Shown: positions 53,040-62,331 of the stretch, piece by piece | Layout: every line of letters starts with the position of its first letter | Position numbering within the stretch: position 1 is the stretch's first letter | Assembly: GCA_018609755.1 (NCBI GenBank) | Contig: JAHENZ010000049.1 | Location: 24,771 to 88,770 of the forward strand | Length of the DNA stretch: 64,000 bases | Reading direction: 5' to 3' | DNA from: Salinivenus sp. | GTDB lineage: Bacteria; Bacteroidota; Rhodothermia; Rhodothermales; Salinibacteraceae | Position numbers and translations under genes: made by a program | Notes under the pieces: generated by a model | The model's database searches: none | What the model saw: the letters and a program-made list of their open reading frames with translations, nothing else | Told to the model about the DNA's origin: nothing

Positions 53040-56000
53040 ATGCCCCCTTCGGATTCTATTTTGTCTATTGCGAGAGACAAGAGACGTCTGGAGGCGCTCC
53101 ACCGCTACGACATCCTGGATACAGATCCGGAGCCGGCCTTTGATCGGATTGCGACGCTAGCGGCCCACCTCTTCGAGGCCCCCATCGCAATGGTGAACTT
53201 TCTTGACCGGGACCGACAATGGTCCAAAGCGACAGTGGGGCTGGATCAAACCGAAACGGGTCTAGACGTGTCGATCTGCCTCCACACGATTGCAACTCAA
53301 TCTCGGATGGTCGTCGAAGACTTGGCCACGGACGAGCAGTTTCGAGAGAACCGGTACGTGAAGAATTTTGGACTTGCCTTCTACGCCGGTGCCCCCCTCA
53401 TCACACCTGATGGGTATTCCATCGGGACGCTCTGTGTGCTGGACTTCGAGCCTCGTGCCCCCTCAACGAAGGTGCTGGACCGCCTGTCGGACCTCGCGTC
53501 TATGGTCGTCGACGAACTGGAGCTTCGCCGCGAAAACGCCCAGCGCCAGCGGACGGAAGCGGCCCTTCGGCGGAGCCAGGAGAAGTACAAGAGCCTGTTC
53601 GAAGGGGCAGGCGACGCGATTCTCGTCCACGACCTCAATGGACGCATCACGGACGCGAATGCTCGGGCCACCTCTCTCTTTGGCCGCGAGCAGTACAACT
53701 GGCACGACCTCCACATTTCCAACCTCCTTCCCCCCGACCACGAAGAGGTCCCTCGCCAGATGATGGACCAGTTGCGGAAGGGGTCAGAGTTTGAAGTGAT
53801 CACGGAGCTGGTTGGACAGAACGACACTCGATTTTGGGCGCAGGTCACGTCCACGCCCGTCGAGGTCGACGATCACACCATCGTCCGATGCCGGATCCGC
53901 GACGTGACGAGTCAGCGTCGGGCAGAGCGGCTGCAGAAGGTTCAGTCGGCTCTCTTCCGACGCATGACGGAAGGAGACTCGTTGGAGACGGTGCTAGACC
54001 ACATCGTCCGATTCGCGGAGCAGGAACTTCCAGGTGCACTCGTGTCGATTCTGGCCCGGGAGGGCGACCAGCTTCGTCATCGAGCGGCCCCCAGCCTGCC
54101 AATAGCGTTTGTAGACGCCATCGACGGCGTAGAGATCGGGCAGCGCGCCGGAAGCTGTGGCACGGCGGCCTTCAAAAACGAGGAGGTTTTGGCAGAAGAC
54201 ATTCAGACCGACCACCGATGGGCCGATTTCCGAGCCCCGGCCGACCGGGCTGGACTTCGATCGTGCTGGTCCTGCCCCATCCGGGGAACGGACGGAACCG
54301 TTCTCGGCACATTTGCCCTGTATTCCCGAACGCCGCGTCGCCCCTCGTCCGATGAGCAGCAACTGGTTCGGCGTCTCGCACACGTGGCGAGCGTGGCCTT
54401 CGAGCGAGAGCAGGCCCAGGCCGAGTTGCTGCGGAACCGCACGCTGCTGGAACAGGCAGAGCAGACCGCACAGGTGGGCGGGTGGCAATACGTGGTGGAC
54501 GACAACATCCTGCACTGGACGGAGGAGACCTACCGTATTCACGGCCTTTCTCCAGATGAGGAGGTTTCCGTAGAGGAGGCGGTCAACTTCTACGTCCCGG
54601 ACGATCGCCGCACCATTCGGTCTCACATCGGTCGACTTCTCGATGAGGGGGGGGAGTACGACGTGGAATTGCAACTCCAAACCGCCGATGGGCGTCAACG
54701 GTGGGTGCGCACGATTGGGAAGGCGCTTCCGGACACTGGGCCGACGGAACGCCTCGTCGGGGCAATTCAGGACATCACCAGTCGAAAGGAGAAGGAGCAG
54801 GCCCTCCGGGAGGAGCGGGACCGGTTTGCCACGCTCTTCCAGAACCTCCCAACCCCCGTGGTCCACGGCGTGTCTAAGGAAAACGAGTTCATCGTATGGA
54901 CCGTCAACGACGCGTTCGAGTCGGTCTTTGGATACAACGCAGAGGAGGTGAGAGGCAAGGACCTGCACGAGATTATCGTGCCCGACGACGAGGTCGACGA
55001 GGCCGTGGATTTAGGACAGCAAGCCCTCGAGCAGCGCTCGGTGCAGTCCGAAGTGCAGCGCCTCACAAGAGACGGGCCACGTGATTTTGACGTCCAGGTC
55101 GCCTCCCGAAAGCAGGAAGACGGCCCGCCGGAAACGTATGCCATCTACACCGACATTACGCGCCGCAAAGAGCGGCAGCGCCAACTCCGCCTCCTGGAGG
55201 CCGCAATTGAACACAGCCGTCTTCCGGTCCTGATCACCGAAGCGGCCCCGATCGACGAGCCCGGCCCCCGACTGGTGTACGCAAATCCAGCAGTCACGGA
55301 AGTGACCGGATATGACATCGATGAGATGATGGGCCAGAGCCCACGGATGCTGCAGGGCCCGGACACGAGCCGGGCGGTGCTGGATCGGATCCGCCAGGCC
55401 CTTGAAAACGATGAGCCCATCCGGACTGTCATCCGGAATTATCGAAAGGATGGAGAGCCGTACTGGAATGATATCTTCATCGCACCGGTACGCGACGATT
55501 CCGGCACCGTCACGCATTACGTCTCAATCCAAGATGACGTGACCGAGCGGATCCGGCGTCGGGAGGAGTTGCGTGAGGCAAAGGAAGCGGCCGAAGAAGC
55601 GGCCCGGATCAAGTCGGCACTGCTGTCGAACATGAACCACGAGTTTCGAACGCCCCTCACCTCCATCATCAGCTTCTCGGAAGTCATCCGCGACAAACCA
55701 GAACTCGCCAGCGATTTTGCGGATCGGATTCTGGGCGGGGGACGGCGTCTCCTCCAGACCCTCAACACGGTGATGGATTACGCAGAGCTGGAGGGCAACC
55801 ACGTCTCGGCCACCCCTACGCTGTTCAACCTGGGAGACGTCGCCACGTCGGTCGTTGACAGCTTTCGAGACCAGGCCGCCCGGAAGGACCTGACGCTCGA
55901 CGTGTACGAACCGGAGGGCCCAGTTACGGCGGAGTTGGACCGGCACCTCGTTGAACGAATCCTCACCCACCTTGTGAGCAATGCTGTGAAGTTCACGGAA

Positions 56001-56333
56001 GAAGGATCGGTCACAGTCCGCCTGTTACATCCCGACGACCACGTACAAATTGAGGTGGAAGACACTGGCATCGGGATGGATCCCGACGTCCTTCCCCGCC
56101 TATTCGACGAGTTTGCTCAGGCGTCCAGCGGATACGACCGCACCCACGAGGGCAATGGGCTCGGCCTCACGATTGTGAATCGAATTTTGGAGCACGTCAA
56201 CGGTTCAATTGATGTCGACACCGCGCCAGGAGAGGGCACCTGCGTGACCGTCTGTCTCCCTACGGAACGGGCTGCCCCCCACGGCATCGACCCTTCAACA
56301 GAGGAGCACTCCCTCGATCAATCCACCAAGTAG
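53040..56333 (+). CDS. Multi-domain GAF/PAS sensor histidine kinase
   Basis: A 1097-residue kinase without obvious membrane segments, hence cytosolic. Domains by motif: GAF (about 20-160, with FYAGAPLITPDGYSIGTLCV), PAS (180-293), GAF (300-455), PAS (475-583), PAS (590-708), PAS (720-835), HisKA with phospho-accepting H867 (NMNHEFRTPL), and HATPase_c with N981 (NAVKF), G1 DTGIGM (1008-1013) and G2 GNGLGL (1038-1043). No receiver domain. The fourth PAS has GQSPRMLQGPD where LOV domains have GxNCRFLQ, so it lacks the photoactive Cys. No response-regulator gene is adjacent. Signal unknown; small ligands, redox or light through other cofactors are possible. Confidence 0.9.
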   Translation: MPPSDSILSIARDKRRLEALHRYDILDTDPEPAFDRIATLAAHLFEAPIAMVNFLDRDRQWSKATVGLDQTETGLDVSICLHTIATQSRMVVEDLATDEQFRENRYVKNFGLAFYAGAPLITPDGYSIGTLCVLDFEPRAPSTKVLDRLSDLASMVVDELELRRENAQRQRTEAALRRSQEKYKSLFEGAGDAILVHDLNGRITDANARATSLFGREQYNWHDLHISNLLPPDHEEVPRQMMDQLRKGSEFEVITELVGQNDTRFWAQVTSTPVEVDDHTIVRCRIRDVTSQRRAERLQKVQSALFRRMTEGDSLETVLDHIVRFAEQELPGALVSILAREGDQLRHRAAPSLPIAFVDAIDGVEIGQRAGSCGTAAFKNEEVLAEDIQTDHRWADFRAPADRAGLRSCWSCPIRGTDGTVLGTFALYSRTPRRPSSDEQQLVRRLAHVASVAFEREQAQAELLRNRTLLEQAEQTAQVGGWQYVVDDNILHWTEETYRIHGLSPDEEVSVEEAVNFYVPDDRRTIRSHIGRLLDEGGEYDVELQLQTADGRQRWVRTIGKALPDTGPTERLVGAIQDITSRKEKEQALREERDRFATLFQNLPTPVVHGVSKENEFIVWTVNDAFESVFGYNAEEVRGKDLHEIIVPDDEVDEAVDLGQQALEQRSVQSEVQRLTRDGPRDFDVQVASRKQEDGPPETYAIYTDITRRKERQRQLRLLEAAIEHSRLPVLITEAAPIDEPGPRLVYANPAVTEVTGYDIDEMMGQSPRMLQGPDTSRAVLDRIRQALENDEPIRTVIRNYRKDGEPYWNDIFIAPVRDDSGTVTHYVSIQDDVTERIRRREELREAKEAAEEAARIKSALLSNMNHEFRTPLTSIISFSEVIRDKPELASDFADRILGGGRRLLQTLNTVMDYAELEGNHVSATPTLFNLGDVATSVVDSFRDQAARKDLTLDVYEPEGPVTAELDRHLVERILTHLVSNAVKFTEEGSVTVRLLHPDDHVQIEVEDTGIGMDPDVLPRLFDEFAQASSGYDRTHEGNGLGLTIVNRILEHVNGSIDVDTAPGEGTCVTVCLPTERAAPHGIDPSTEEHSLDQSTK

Positions 56334-56344
56334 TTCCGGCGGGG

Positions 56345-58522
56345 TCACGAATCATTCGGAAGTGCGAACGCGACGTACGCATCCCCAGAGTCCGTGCCGA
56401 GCTTTCCTCCCCCGCACGCAATGACCAGGTACTGCGTACCGTTCCTCTCGTAAATGCTAGGCGTGGCGAAGCCCGCCGCCGGAAGCTCTGCACTCCACAA
56501 CACCTCTCCCGTCCGCTGGTGAACGGCGCGAATCTTCCGGTCGAGCGTAGCAGCAATGAACACGACGCCGCCGGCTGTGGCTACCGGACCGCCGTAGTTT
56601 TCGGTGCCGGTCGGCGGAATGCCCTGTGCCGATAATTCCGGATAGGTCCCCAACGGAATTCGCCAGAGGGACTCTCCGGTATTGAGGTTGATCGCATTCA
56701 AGGTACCCCACGGCGGGCTCACGGCCGGATAGCCCTCCGGCGTGCGGAATTTCTCGTACCCGGCCATTACGTAGGGCGACTCGTTGGGACGTGTCTCGTC
56801 TACCCGCATCGTATCCGGGTCGAGGCCGTAGTGCTCTCGCTGGAACAGGAAGTTGATAATCGCTTTCTCCTTCCCCGCCGAGAGATAGTCGAAGCTCGGC
56901 ATCATGCGCCGCCCGTTGCGGATGAGGTCCCTGATCTCCCGCGGATCGTACCGCTGGTCGGCATTCACCAGCGACGGAAAATCGCCCCCGCCCGTTCGCT
57001 CCGGTCCGTGGCACGCCATGCAATGGGTCCGGTAGGCCTGCCGTCCCACCGCAAAGGGACCGCCGGCCACGGAGGCCTCATCGTCCTCAGTCCCGGTAGG
57101 CAGCATGGTCATAATCCAGGGCACCTCGTTGCTGTTGACGAAGAGGACGTCGGAGGTCGGATTGAAGGCACTGCCCCCCCATTCGGCCCCGCCGTCGAAT
57201 CCCGGAAACATCAGCGTACCTTGCAACGACGGCGGCTCGAACATGTTATCGCGGTTTAAGCTCTGGAGCTGGGAGCGGAGCACGGCCTGGACGCTGTCCG
57301 AAACGTAAGGATTGACGTCCGCCGGGGTCATCTTTTGTCGCACGAAGGGCTCGGGCGTCGTTGGCATCGGCTGGGTGGGCCACGGCTCCTCTCCCTGGAG
57401 CGGGCTTTCGCTCGGGACCGGCCGTTCCTTCACCGGAAAAAGCGGCTCGCCCGTCTCGCGGTGGAAGAGGAAGACAAATCCTGTTTTCGTGGTCTGCGCC
57501 ACCGCATCGACCAGCTTGCCGTCGTGCTCCACCGTGACCAGGCTCGGCGGGGAGGGCAAATCCCGGTCCCAGAGGTCGTGGTGGACGGTTTGATAGTGCC
57601 AGATGCGCTCCCCCGTTGCCGCATCGAGGGCCAGGAGCGAGTTGGCAAACAGGTTCTTCCCCTTCCGATTTCCGCCGTAGAAGTCGGGCGACGCCGAGCC
57701 GGTGGGCACGAAGACGATCCCCCGCTCCCGGTCCACCGACATCCCCGCCCAACTGTTGACCCCGCCGACGCGCTGCCAGGCCGTCGAGTCCGCCCAGGTG
57801 TCATGGCCAAATTCCCCGGGCCGCGGGATCGTGTGGAAAGTCCATTCGAGATCGCCCGTGCGAACGTTGAAGGCCCGGATGTCGCCCGGCGCCGCATCGG
57901 CCCCTTCGGACACTCGCGAGCCAATAATCAGCAGATCCTCGTAGATGACGCCGGGCGAGGTGGCCGACACGTAGAGGTCCTCTGCACGCCCGCCGAGTCC
58001 CTGTTTGAGATCGGCCCGCCCATCGGTGCCGAACGACTCCACCAGGGAGCCGTCCGATGCGTCGAGAGCGAACAAGGTCGACCCCGCCGTGAACAGAATT
58101 CGTCCCGTACCGCCGTCGCTCCAATAGGTGACGCCGCGGTTCGCATTCAGGCCCAGATTCACGTCTAGAGAGTCGGAGAGCGGGTCAAACGTCCACTGCT
58201 CGTCCCCGGTCGCTGCATCCACGGCAATCACCTTCAACTGCGGAGATGTCCCGTACAGCGTGCCCTTTACGACGATGGGATTTGCCTGAATCTGCGAGTT
58301 GTCCGTCGCATCGCCGGTGTGGTACGTCCAGGCCCGTTCGAGCTGGTCGACGTTCGTCGTGTCAATCTGCGTCAGGGACGAGTAGCGGATCGACGACGGG
58401 CCGCCTCCGCGTGCTCGCCAGTGCTCGTGCTCTGACGACGGGTCGGGCGAACCGCAGCCAGCAACGAGTAGCAGGATCAGAGCCAAGACGGCCTGTAGCG
58501 TCCCGGAGGAATGAACCATCAT
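56345..58522 (-). CDS. PQQ-dependent dehydrogenase lipoprotein with internal cytochrome c domain
   Basis: A 725-residue lipoprotein: signal with lipobox LLLVAGC (C23), then an eight-bladed PQQ propeller. Propeller motifs include HWRARGGGPSSIRYSSLTQI, AVDAATGDEQWTFDP, YQTVHHDLWDRDLPSPPSLV (309-328) and later INLNTGESLWRIPLG. Between two blades, about residues 490-560, sits a cytochrome c domain with haem site C501-M-A-C-H505 and probable axial Met at MMPSF (540-544). This matches quinoprotein glucose dehydrogenases that carry their own electron acceptor. It would oxidise a sugar or alcohol in the periplasm. No PQQ-synthesis genes are in the window. Starts beyond 58522 run into the divergent gene and are rejected. 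Confidence 0.88.
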   Translation of the reverse strand: MMVHSSGTLQAVLALILLLVAGCGSPDPSSEHEHWRARGGGPSSIRYSSLTQIDTTNVDQLERAWTYHTGDATDNSQIQANPIVVKGTLYGTSPQLKVIAVDAATGDEQWTFDPLSDSLDVNLGLNANRGVTYWSDGGTGRILFTAGSTLFALDASDGSLVESFGTDGRADLKQGLGGRAEDLYVSATSPGVIYEDLLIIGSRVSEGADAAPGDIRAFNVRTGDLEWTFHTIPRPGEFGHDTWADSTAWQRVGGVNSWAGMSVDRERGIVFVPTGSASPDFYGGNRKGKNLFANSLLALDAATGERIWHYQTVHHDLWDRDLPSPPSLVTVEHDGKLVDAVAQTTKTGFVFLFHRETGEPLFPVKERPVPSESPLQGEEPWPTQPMPTTPEPFVRQKMTPADVNPYVSDSVQAVLRSQLQSLNRDNMFEPPSLQGTLMFPGFDGGAEWGGSAFNPTSDVLFVNSNEVPWIMTMLPTGTEDDEASVAGGPFAVGRQAYRTHCMACHGPERTGGGDFPSLVNADQRYDPREIRDLIRNGRRMMPSFDYLSAGKEKAIINFLFQREHYGLDPDTMRVDETRPNESPYVMAGYEKFRTPEGYPAVSPPWGTLNAINLNTGESLWRIPLGTYPELSAQGIPPTGTENYGGPVATAGGVVFIAATLDRKIRAVHQRTGEVLWSAELPAAGFATPSIYERNGTQYLVIACGGGKLGTDSGDAYVAFALPNDS

Positions 58523-58685
58523 GCTGTACGGTGTGAAACGGCAGACGACGCACAGAGAAATGTAGCGGAGGGCGTTCCGAGAATCCAAGAACACGAGCCT
58601 CAGCCTTCTTCGGGGTTCCGCGGAAACCTGCAGATGTCCGCTCGTATGGAGGGGTCGAGTTTCTCTTTCATCCATTTCTGAGATC

Positions 58686-59075
58686 GTGACCGACGACACC
58701 GTAGAGGAATTGACCGCCGCCGTAGAGACCTGCAACGAGGCCCGAAGCGAATTGGAGACCGCCCTCGACGCAGCAGAGGCCGCCGGAGGAGACGAGGAAG
58801 AACACCTGCAGGCCGTTGCGACGGCCCTGGAAACCTGGCGGGATGGACAGCGCAGATTTATCCAAACCGTCGAGGCGTCGGAGGCGTCGGACGTGGCGAC
58901 GGCCGCCATGCTGCTGAAGATGAATCACGGCATCGACTCGACGAATGCTCGCCGGGGACTGCCGGGCGTACACGTGGACGGGACCGACCAGCCCTTCGAT
59001 CTCGACACGACCGGGACGCGCGGCACTGTCCTCACCACCGCCGCGATGGAGTACGTCACGCCCCCAGAAGAGTAA
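58686..59075 (+). CDS. Hypothetical acidic coiled-coil protein
   Basis: A 129-residue protein, GTG start. Residues 1-85 are predicted to be helical and highly acidic (EELTAAVETCNEARSELETA, LDAAEAAGGDEEEH, LQAVATALETW), likely a helical hairpin; residues 86-129 are polar with a DGTDQPFDLDT stretch. Not recognised. It lies 17 bases before the DUF123 gene, so the two are probably co-transcribed. Confidence 0.6.
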   Translation: MTDDTVEELTAAVETCNEARSELETALDAAEAAGGDEEEHLQAVATALETWRDGQRRFIQTVEASEASDVATAAMLLKMNHGIDSTNARRGLPGVHVDGTDQPFDLDTTGTRGTVLTTAAMEYVTPPEE

Positions 59076-59092
59076 CCCTTTCCCCTATTGAC

Positions 59093-59548
59093 GTGAACGA
59101 TGCACCCGGCACGTACGCGCTCTTCCTCCGTGCGGATACGGAGCAGACGATCGAGGTTGGAGCGTTGGGCACCATGCGTGTATCCCCGGGAACGTACGTG
59201 TACGTGGGAAGCGCTCTCGGACCGGGGGGGCTCGCGGCGCGCGTCCGACGGCATGCACGCGGGGACGGCACCCTCCACTGGCACGTCGACTACCTGCGGG
59301 CCGTTACCACGCTGTCGGCCGTCTGGTACACCTACGATGCGGAACGACGGGAATGTGTCTGGGCTGCCCATCTCCGCCGGCACCCGGATTCCACAGTCCC
59401 GCTGGAGGGATTCGGGGCTTCCGACTGCGAGTGCGCATCCCACCTCGTCGCAGTGAATCCCGCCCCATTGTTTGCTCGCTTTCAGCAGCAGATGCAAACC
59501 GAAATCGCAGAACACAGCCCCATCTACCGGCACGAGCTGTCGGATTAA
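59093..59548 (+). CDS. DUF123 GIY-YIG-type protein
   Basis: A 151-residue stand-alone DUF123 protein with GTG start. GTYALFLRAD near 6-15 and the GTYVYVGSALGPGGLAARVRRH stretch (about 33-54) are the GIY-YIG-like core, followed by the conserved TLHWHVDYLR. The central DCECASHLV and ending ARFQ fit the family. In some bacteria this domain is fused to endonuclease III (Nth), hinting at DNA repair. Activity unproven. Confidence 0.85.
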   Translation: MNDAPGTYALFLRADTEQTIEVGALGTMRVSPGTYVYVGSALGPGGLAARVRRHARGDGTLHWHVDYLRAVTTLSAVWYTYDAERRECVWAAHLRRHPDSTVPLEGFGASDCECASHLVAVNPAPLFARFQQQMQTEIAEHSPIYRHELSD

Positions 59549-59640
59549 TTCCGAGCCCGTAAAACCCCGCCCCAGGTTGCGACGTAAGGGAACTGTCGAG
59601 ACGTACTTACGACCGAGCCCGCTACGCCTCCAAACTCCCC

Positions 59641-61116
59641 GTGCCGCCTGTGGCTTCTGTTTCTTGTCGTTCTTTCTGGTGCCGCCGCCTTCTGCTGCTC
59701 GCCGTGCTGACCGGTGGGCTGATGTTCAGCCTCTCCCCCTCGCGCTCCATCGCCGTGCAGGCGGAGACGCCCTCGGCGTCGGACTCTACGCTGTTTGCGG
59801 GTGACTGGGTCGGCACGCTGAACGTGGCCGGAACCGAGCTGCGAGTGGTCTTCCGACTTCAAACGGACGGAGACGGCAATCTCGTAGGAAGCATGGACAG
59901 CCCCGACCAGGGCGCCTCGGACATTCCCATCGGGGCGGTTCTCGTTCGCAATGATACGTTGCGGCTCAAGGTCCCCTCCATTGCTGGGGCGTACGCGGGG
60001 GTCTACAGCGACAGCTCGGACGCCCTCGAAGGGGTGTGGATTCAGGGCGGACGACGACTGCCCCTCACACTGAACCGCACAGGCAACGCCCCAACAGTGC
60101 GCCGTCCGCAGGAGCCCAGCATGCCGTTGCCGTACGACAGTGAAACCGTCTCCTTCCGCAACGACGAGGCAGGCATCACCCTGCGGGGCACCCTCACGCG
60201 TCCCGACACGACGGCACAAGTGCCGGGCGTAGTGCTGGTCGCCGGGTCCGGCCCCAGCGACCGCAACGCCACCATCATGGGACACAAGCCATTCCTCGTT
60301 CTTGCCGATGCCCTTACGCGCCGCGGGTACGCCGTCCTCCGGTTCGACGAGCGGGGCACAGGCTCCTCGGGAGGCACGCAGGCCGGCGCCACGAGCGCCG
60401 ACTTCGCTACCGACGTAGCGGCGGCGGTGGAAACCCTGGCCCAGCGGCCCGAGGTTTCCTCCGGCAACGTCGGCATCCTCGGTCATAGCGAAGGGGGCCT
60501 CATTGCCCCGATGGTCGCTACGATGGATGCCCCCGTCTCTTTCATCGTCCTGCTGGCCGCCCCCGGAGTGCCGGGCGACGCCATTCTTGCCGATCAACTG
60601 GACCGCCGCATTCGCAGTCGGGGTGCCAGCCGCCGCATCCGGGCGCTCCAGCGCGGCACCCAGGAGCGCATTTTCGAGATCCTGAAGCAGGACGCCGACT
60701 CGGCCACGATCGCCAGTCAGCTACAGAAGGTGATGATTCAAACTCGGGGCATCAGCGGAGACGAGATGATCAACCGCGAAATTAACCGCCTGATGGATCC
60801 CTGGCTTCGGTTCTACATCTCTCACGATCCGCGTGAGCCTCTTCGGAAGATCGACCTTCCGGTGCTGGCGCTAGCCGGGGCCAAGGACCAACAGGTCGCC
60901 CCTGATACAAACCAGACGGCGATTGCGGAGGCATTGAACGCTTCCCAGAATCCCAACGTGACGGTTCGCACGCTCGACGGCCTCAATCACCTGTTCCAGA
61001 CCGCCGACACGGGCGCGCCGTCGGAGTACGGCCGGATTGAGGAGACCTTCGACCCTGAGGCCATCGACGTGATTGCCGACTGGCTGGATGAGAAGGTTGC
61101 CCAACCGACCCCATGA
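59641..61116 (+). CDS. Secreted alpha/beta hydrolase
   Basis: A 491-residue exported hydrolase, GTG start. The N-terminus has a signal or anchor at about 16-33 (RLLLLAVLTGGLMFSL). Residues 50-140 form a small beta domain (FAGDWVGTLNVAGTELRVVF). The hydrolase part has oxyanion VLVAGSGPSDRNA, nucleophile S283 in GHSEGG, acid D416 in AGAKDQQV and H450 in LNHLF. The order and the N-terminal domain resemble dienelactone-hydrolase/S9-like esterases common in Bacteroidota. Substrate unknown. Confidence 0.85.
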   Translation: MPPVASVSCRSFWCRRLLLLAVLTGGLMFSLSPSRSIAVQAETPSASDSTLFAGDWVGTLNVAGTELRVVFRLQTDGDGNLVGSMDSPDQGASDIPIGAVLVRNDTLRLKVPSIAGAYAGVYSDSSDALEGVWIQGGRRLPLTLNRTGNAPTVRRPQEPSMPLPYDSETVSFRNDEAGITLRGTLTRPDTTAQVPGVVLVAGSGPSDRNATIMGHKPFLVLADALTRRGYAVLRFDERGTGSSGGTQAGATSADFATDVAAAVETLAQRPEVSSGNVGILGHSEGGLIAPMVATMDAPVSFIVLLAAPGVPGDAILADQLDRRIRSRGASRRIRALQRGTQERIFEILKQDADSATIASQLQKVMIQTRGISGDEMINREINRLMDPWLRFYISHDPREPLRKIDLPVLALAGAKDQQVAPDTNQTAIAEALNASQNPNVTVRTLDGLNHLFQTADTGAPSEYGRIEETFDPEAIDVIADWLDEKVAQPTP

Positions 61117-61207
61117 TTCATGAAACGTAATTCCCCCTCTCCTCCAAGCCCCGCCCGCCCTTGGGGCCTGGAAGGATCGGCGTACAACCATCCGCCCCCC
61201 ACCGGGA

Positions 61208-61903
61208 TTAATTTCCCTGGAGTTGAAAGCGCACTGGCAGGGTCATCTGAACGTTTACGGGTTCGTCGCGCTGGCGGCCCGGTGTACAGTCAAGTTTCTG
61301 GACGGCCTCCACAGCCGCCTCGTTCAACATGGGGTGCACGCCTTTCGTAACGGTCGGCTCTGAAACATTACCGTCGTCCGTCACGACAAACTGCACAAAA
61401 ACAGTCCCCTGCAGCCCCGCCTCCCGCGCAACCTTGGGGTAGTTGAGGTGTCTCTGGATCGATTTCACCCCACCGCAATCGGGCTTCTGCTCGACGGCCA
61501 CGAAAATCTCTTCTTCGTCCTCCTCTTGGTCCTCTGTGGGGCCACGGTCAGTGTACCCTTTCGAGGGGGGAACTCCCGTCGTGTCCTGTCCCACGTCGAG
61601 GGCATCATTCAGATCGAGGGACGCGTCAAAGTTCACCTGCTCCTGTTCGAGCACGCGATTGTTGGGCACTTCCACCGTCACGGAGGGCGCCGGAGGAGCG
61701 GGTGTCTTCGCCTTTTGCCTCGTCTGCTGCACCTCTTCGACGTTCACCACTTCCTGTCGCTCCAACCGGACGTTGAACTCCTCTTCCGGCGTCCAGCGAA
61801 ACTGAAATGCTAATACGAGCATCAGGAGGGCAAGCACTAGTCCCACCTCAAAACGGACGACGTATCGCGAACGTTGGTCGACAATTCGCTGAATGGGGGT
61901 CAT
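61208..61903 (-). CDS. TonB-like energy transducer protein, copy 1
   Basis: A 231-residue TonB protein. One membrane anchor at about 20-34 (FEVGLVLALLMLVLAFQFRW) is followed by a periplasmic linker with PPAPSVTVEVPNN and an acidic stretch. The C-terminal TonB domain (about 145-231) starts PDCGGVKSIQRHLNYPKVA, includes GTVFVQFVVTDDG and ends MTLPVRFQLQ. Two cysteines (C146 and C206, in DCGG and LDCTPG) could form a disulfide. It passes proton-motive energy to outer-membrane receptors; no ExbB/ExbD genes are here. Paralogue of the gene at 62332-63009. Confidence 0.88.
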   Translation of the reverse strand: MTPIQRIVDQRSRYVVRFEVGLVLALLMLVLAFQFRWTPEEEFNVRLERQEVVNVEEVQQTRQKAKTPAPPAPSVTVEVPNNRVLEQEQVNFDASLDLNDALDVGQDTTGVPPSKGYTDRGPTEDQEEDEEEIFVAVEQKPDCGGVKSIQRHLNYPKVAREAGLQGTVFVQFVVTDDGNVSEPTVTKGVHPMLNEAAVEAVQKLDCTPGRQRDEPVNVQMTLPVRFQLQGN

Positions 61904-62331
61904 GGGATTATGGGGGCATGATCAGTGGGACGGCGAACATGAGCGGGCATCTGTACAGTGGGTTTGCACGTGTGGATTGAGTGCGAAAGCTCATTACATC
62001 TTCTTCAGGATCTCCTACGCGCAGGACGTTGAGATGGATGTCTCGATACCCCCAGAAAACCGAAGGGACCCATCCCGGGAAAGTTTGACCGCGAGTGTAA
62101 GCGTTCCCCCCACGCGGTGCCCCCCCGTGCATCGCAGCAAGCAAGGGGGGAGCTCTAGTTCGTCATGATCCCATTTCTACACCTGACGCCTTCCGCTCGA
62201 CTGCGCAAGTGGTGCGTCAAGTTTTCCATGTCGAGTCGAGCGTTGGTCGACGGGTTGTACTCAGGCCATTAAAGCAGTATTCAGCCCAACGCGTCCAATT
62301 CGGTACCTGAAACCTTCGGTTTGACTGACCA
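61904..62331. other. Spacer between the two tonB genes
   Basis: About 430 bases. Its right half (62210-62331) is a small mobile element. The left half has no supported gene and presumably carries the promoter of copy 1. Confidence 0.5.
62210..62331 (-). mobile_element. 122-bp MITE-like element, family 2, copy B
   Basis: TGGTGCGTCAAG...TTTGACTGACCA, about 90% identical to 34703-34824 and in the same orientation. The three bases after its right end (CTA, 62332-62334) are shared with copy A and form the TAG stop codon of the neighbouring tonB gene. Confidence 0.7.

Noticed and set aside
55197..55545. Possible LOV photoreceptor domain in the sensor kinase
   Set aside because: The motif is GQSPRMLQG; the flavin-reactive Cys of LOV (NCRFLQ) is absent, and such wording is common in ordinary PAS domains.
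58523..58909. Upstream extension of the PQQ dehydrogenase
   Set aside because: It would overlap the divergent gene at 58686 and put 129 non-hydrophobic residues in front of a clear lipoprotein signal.
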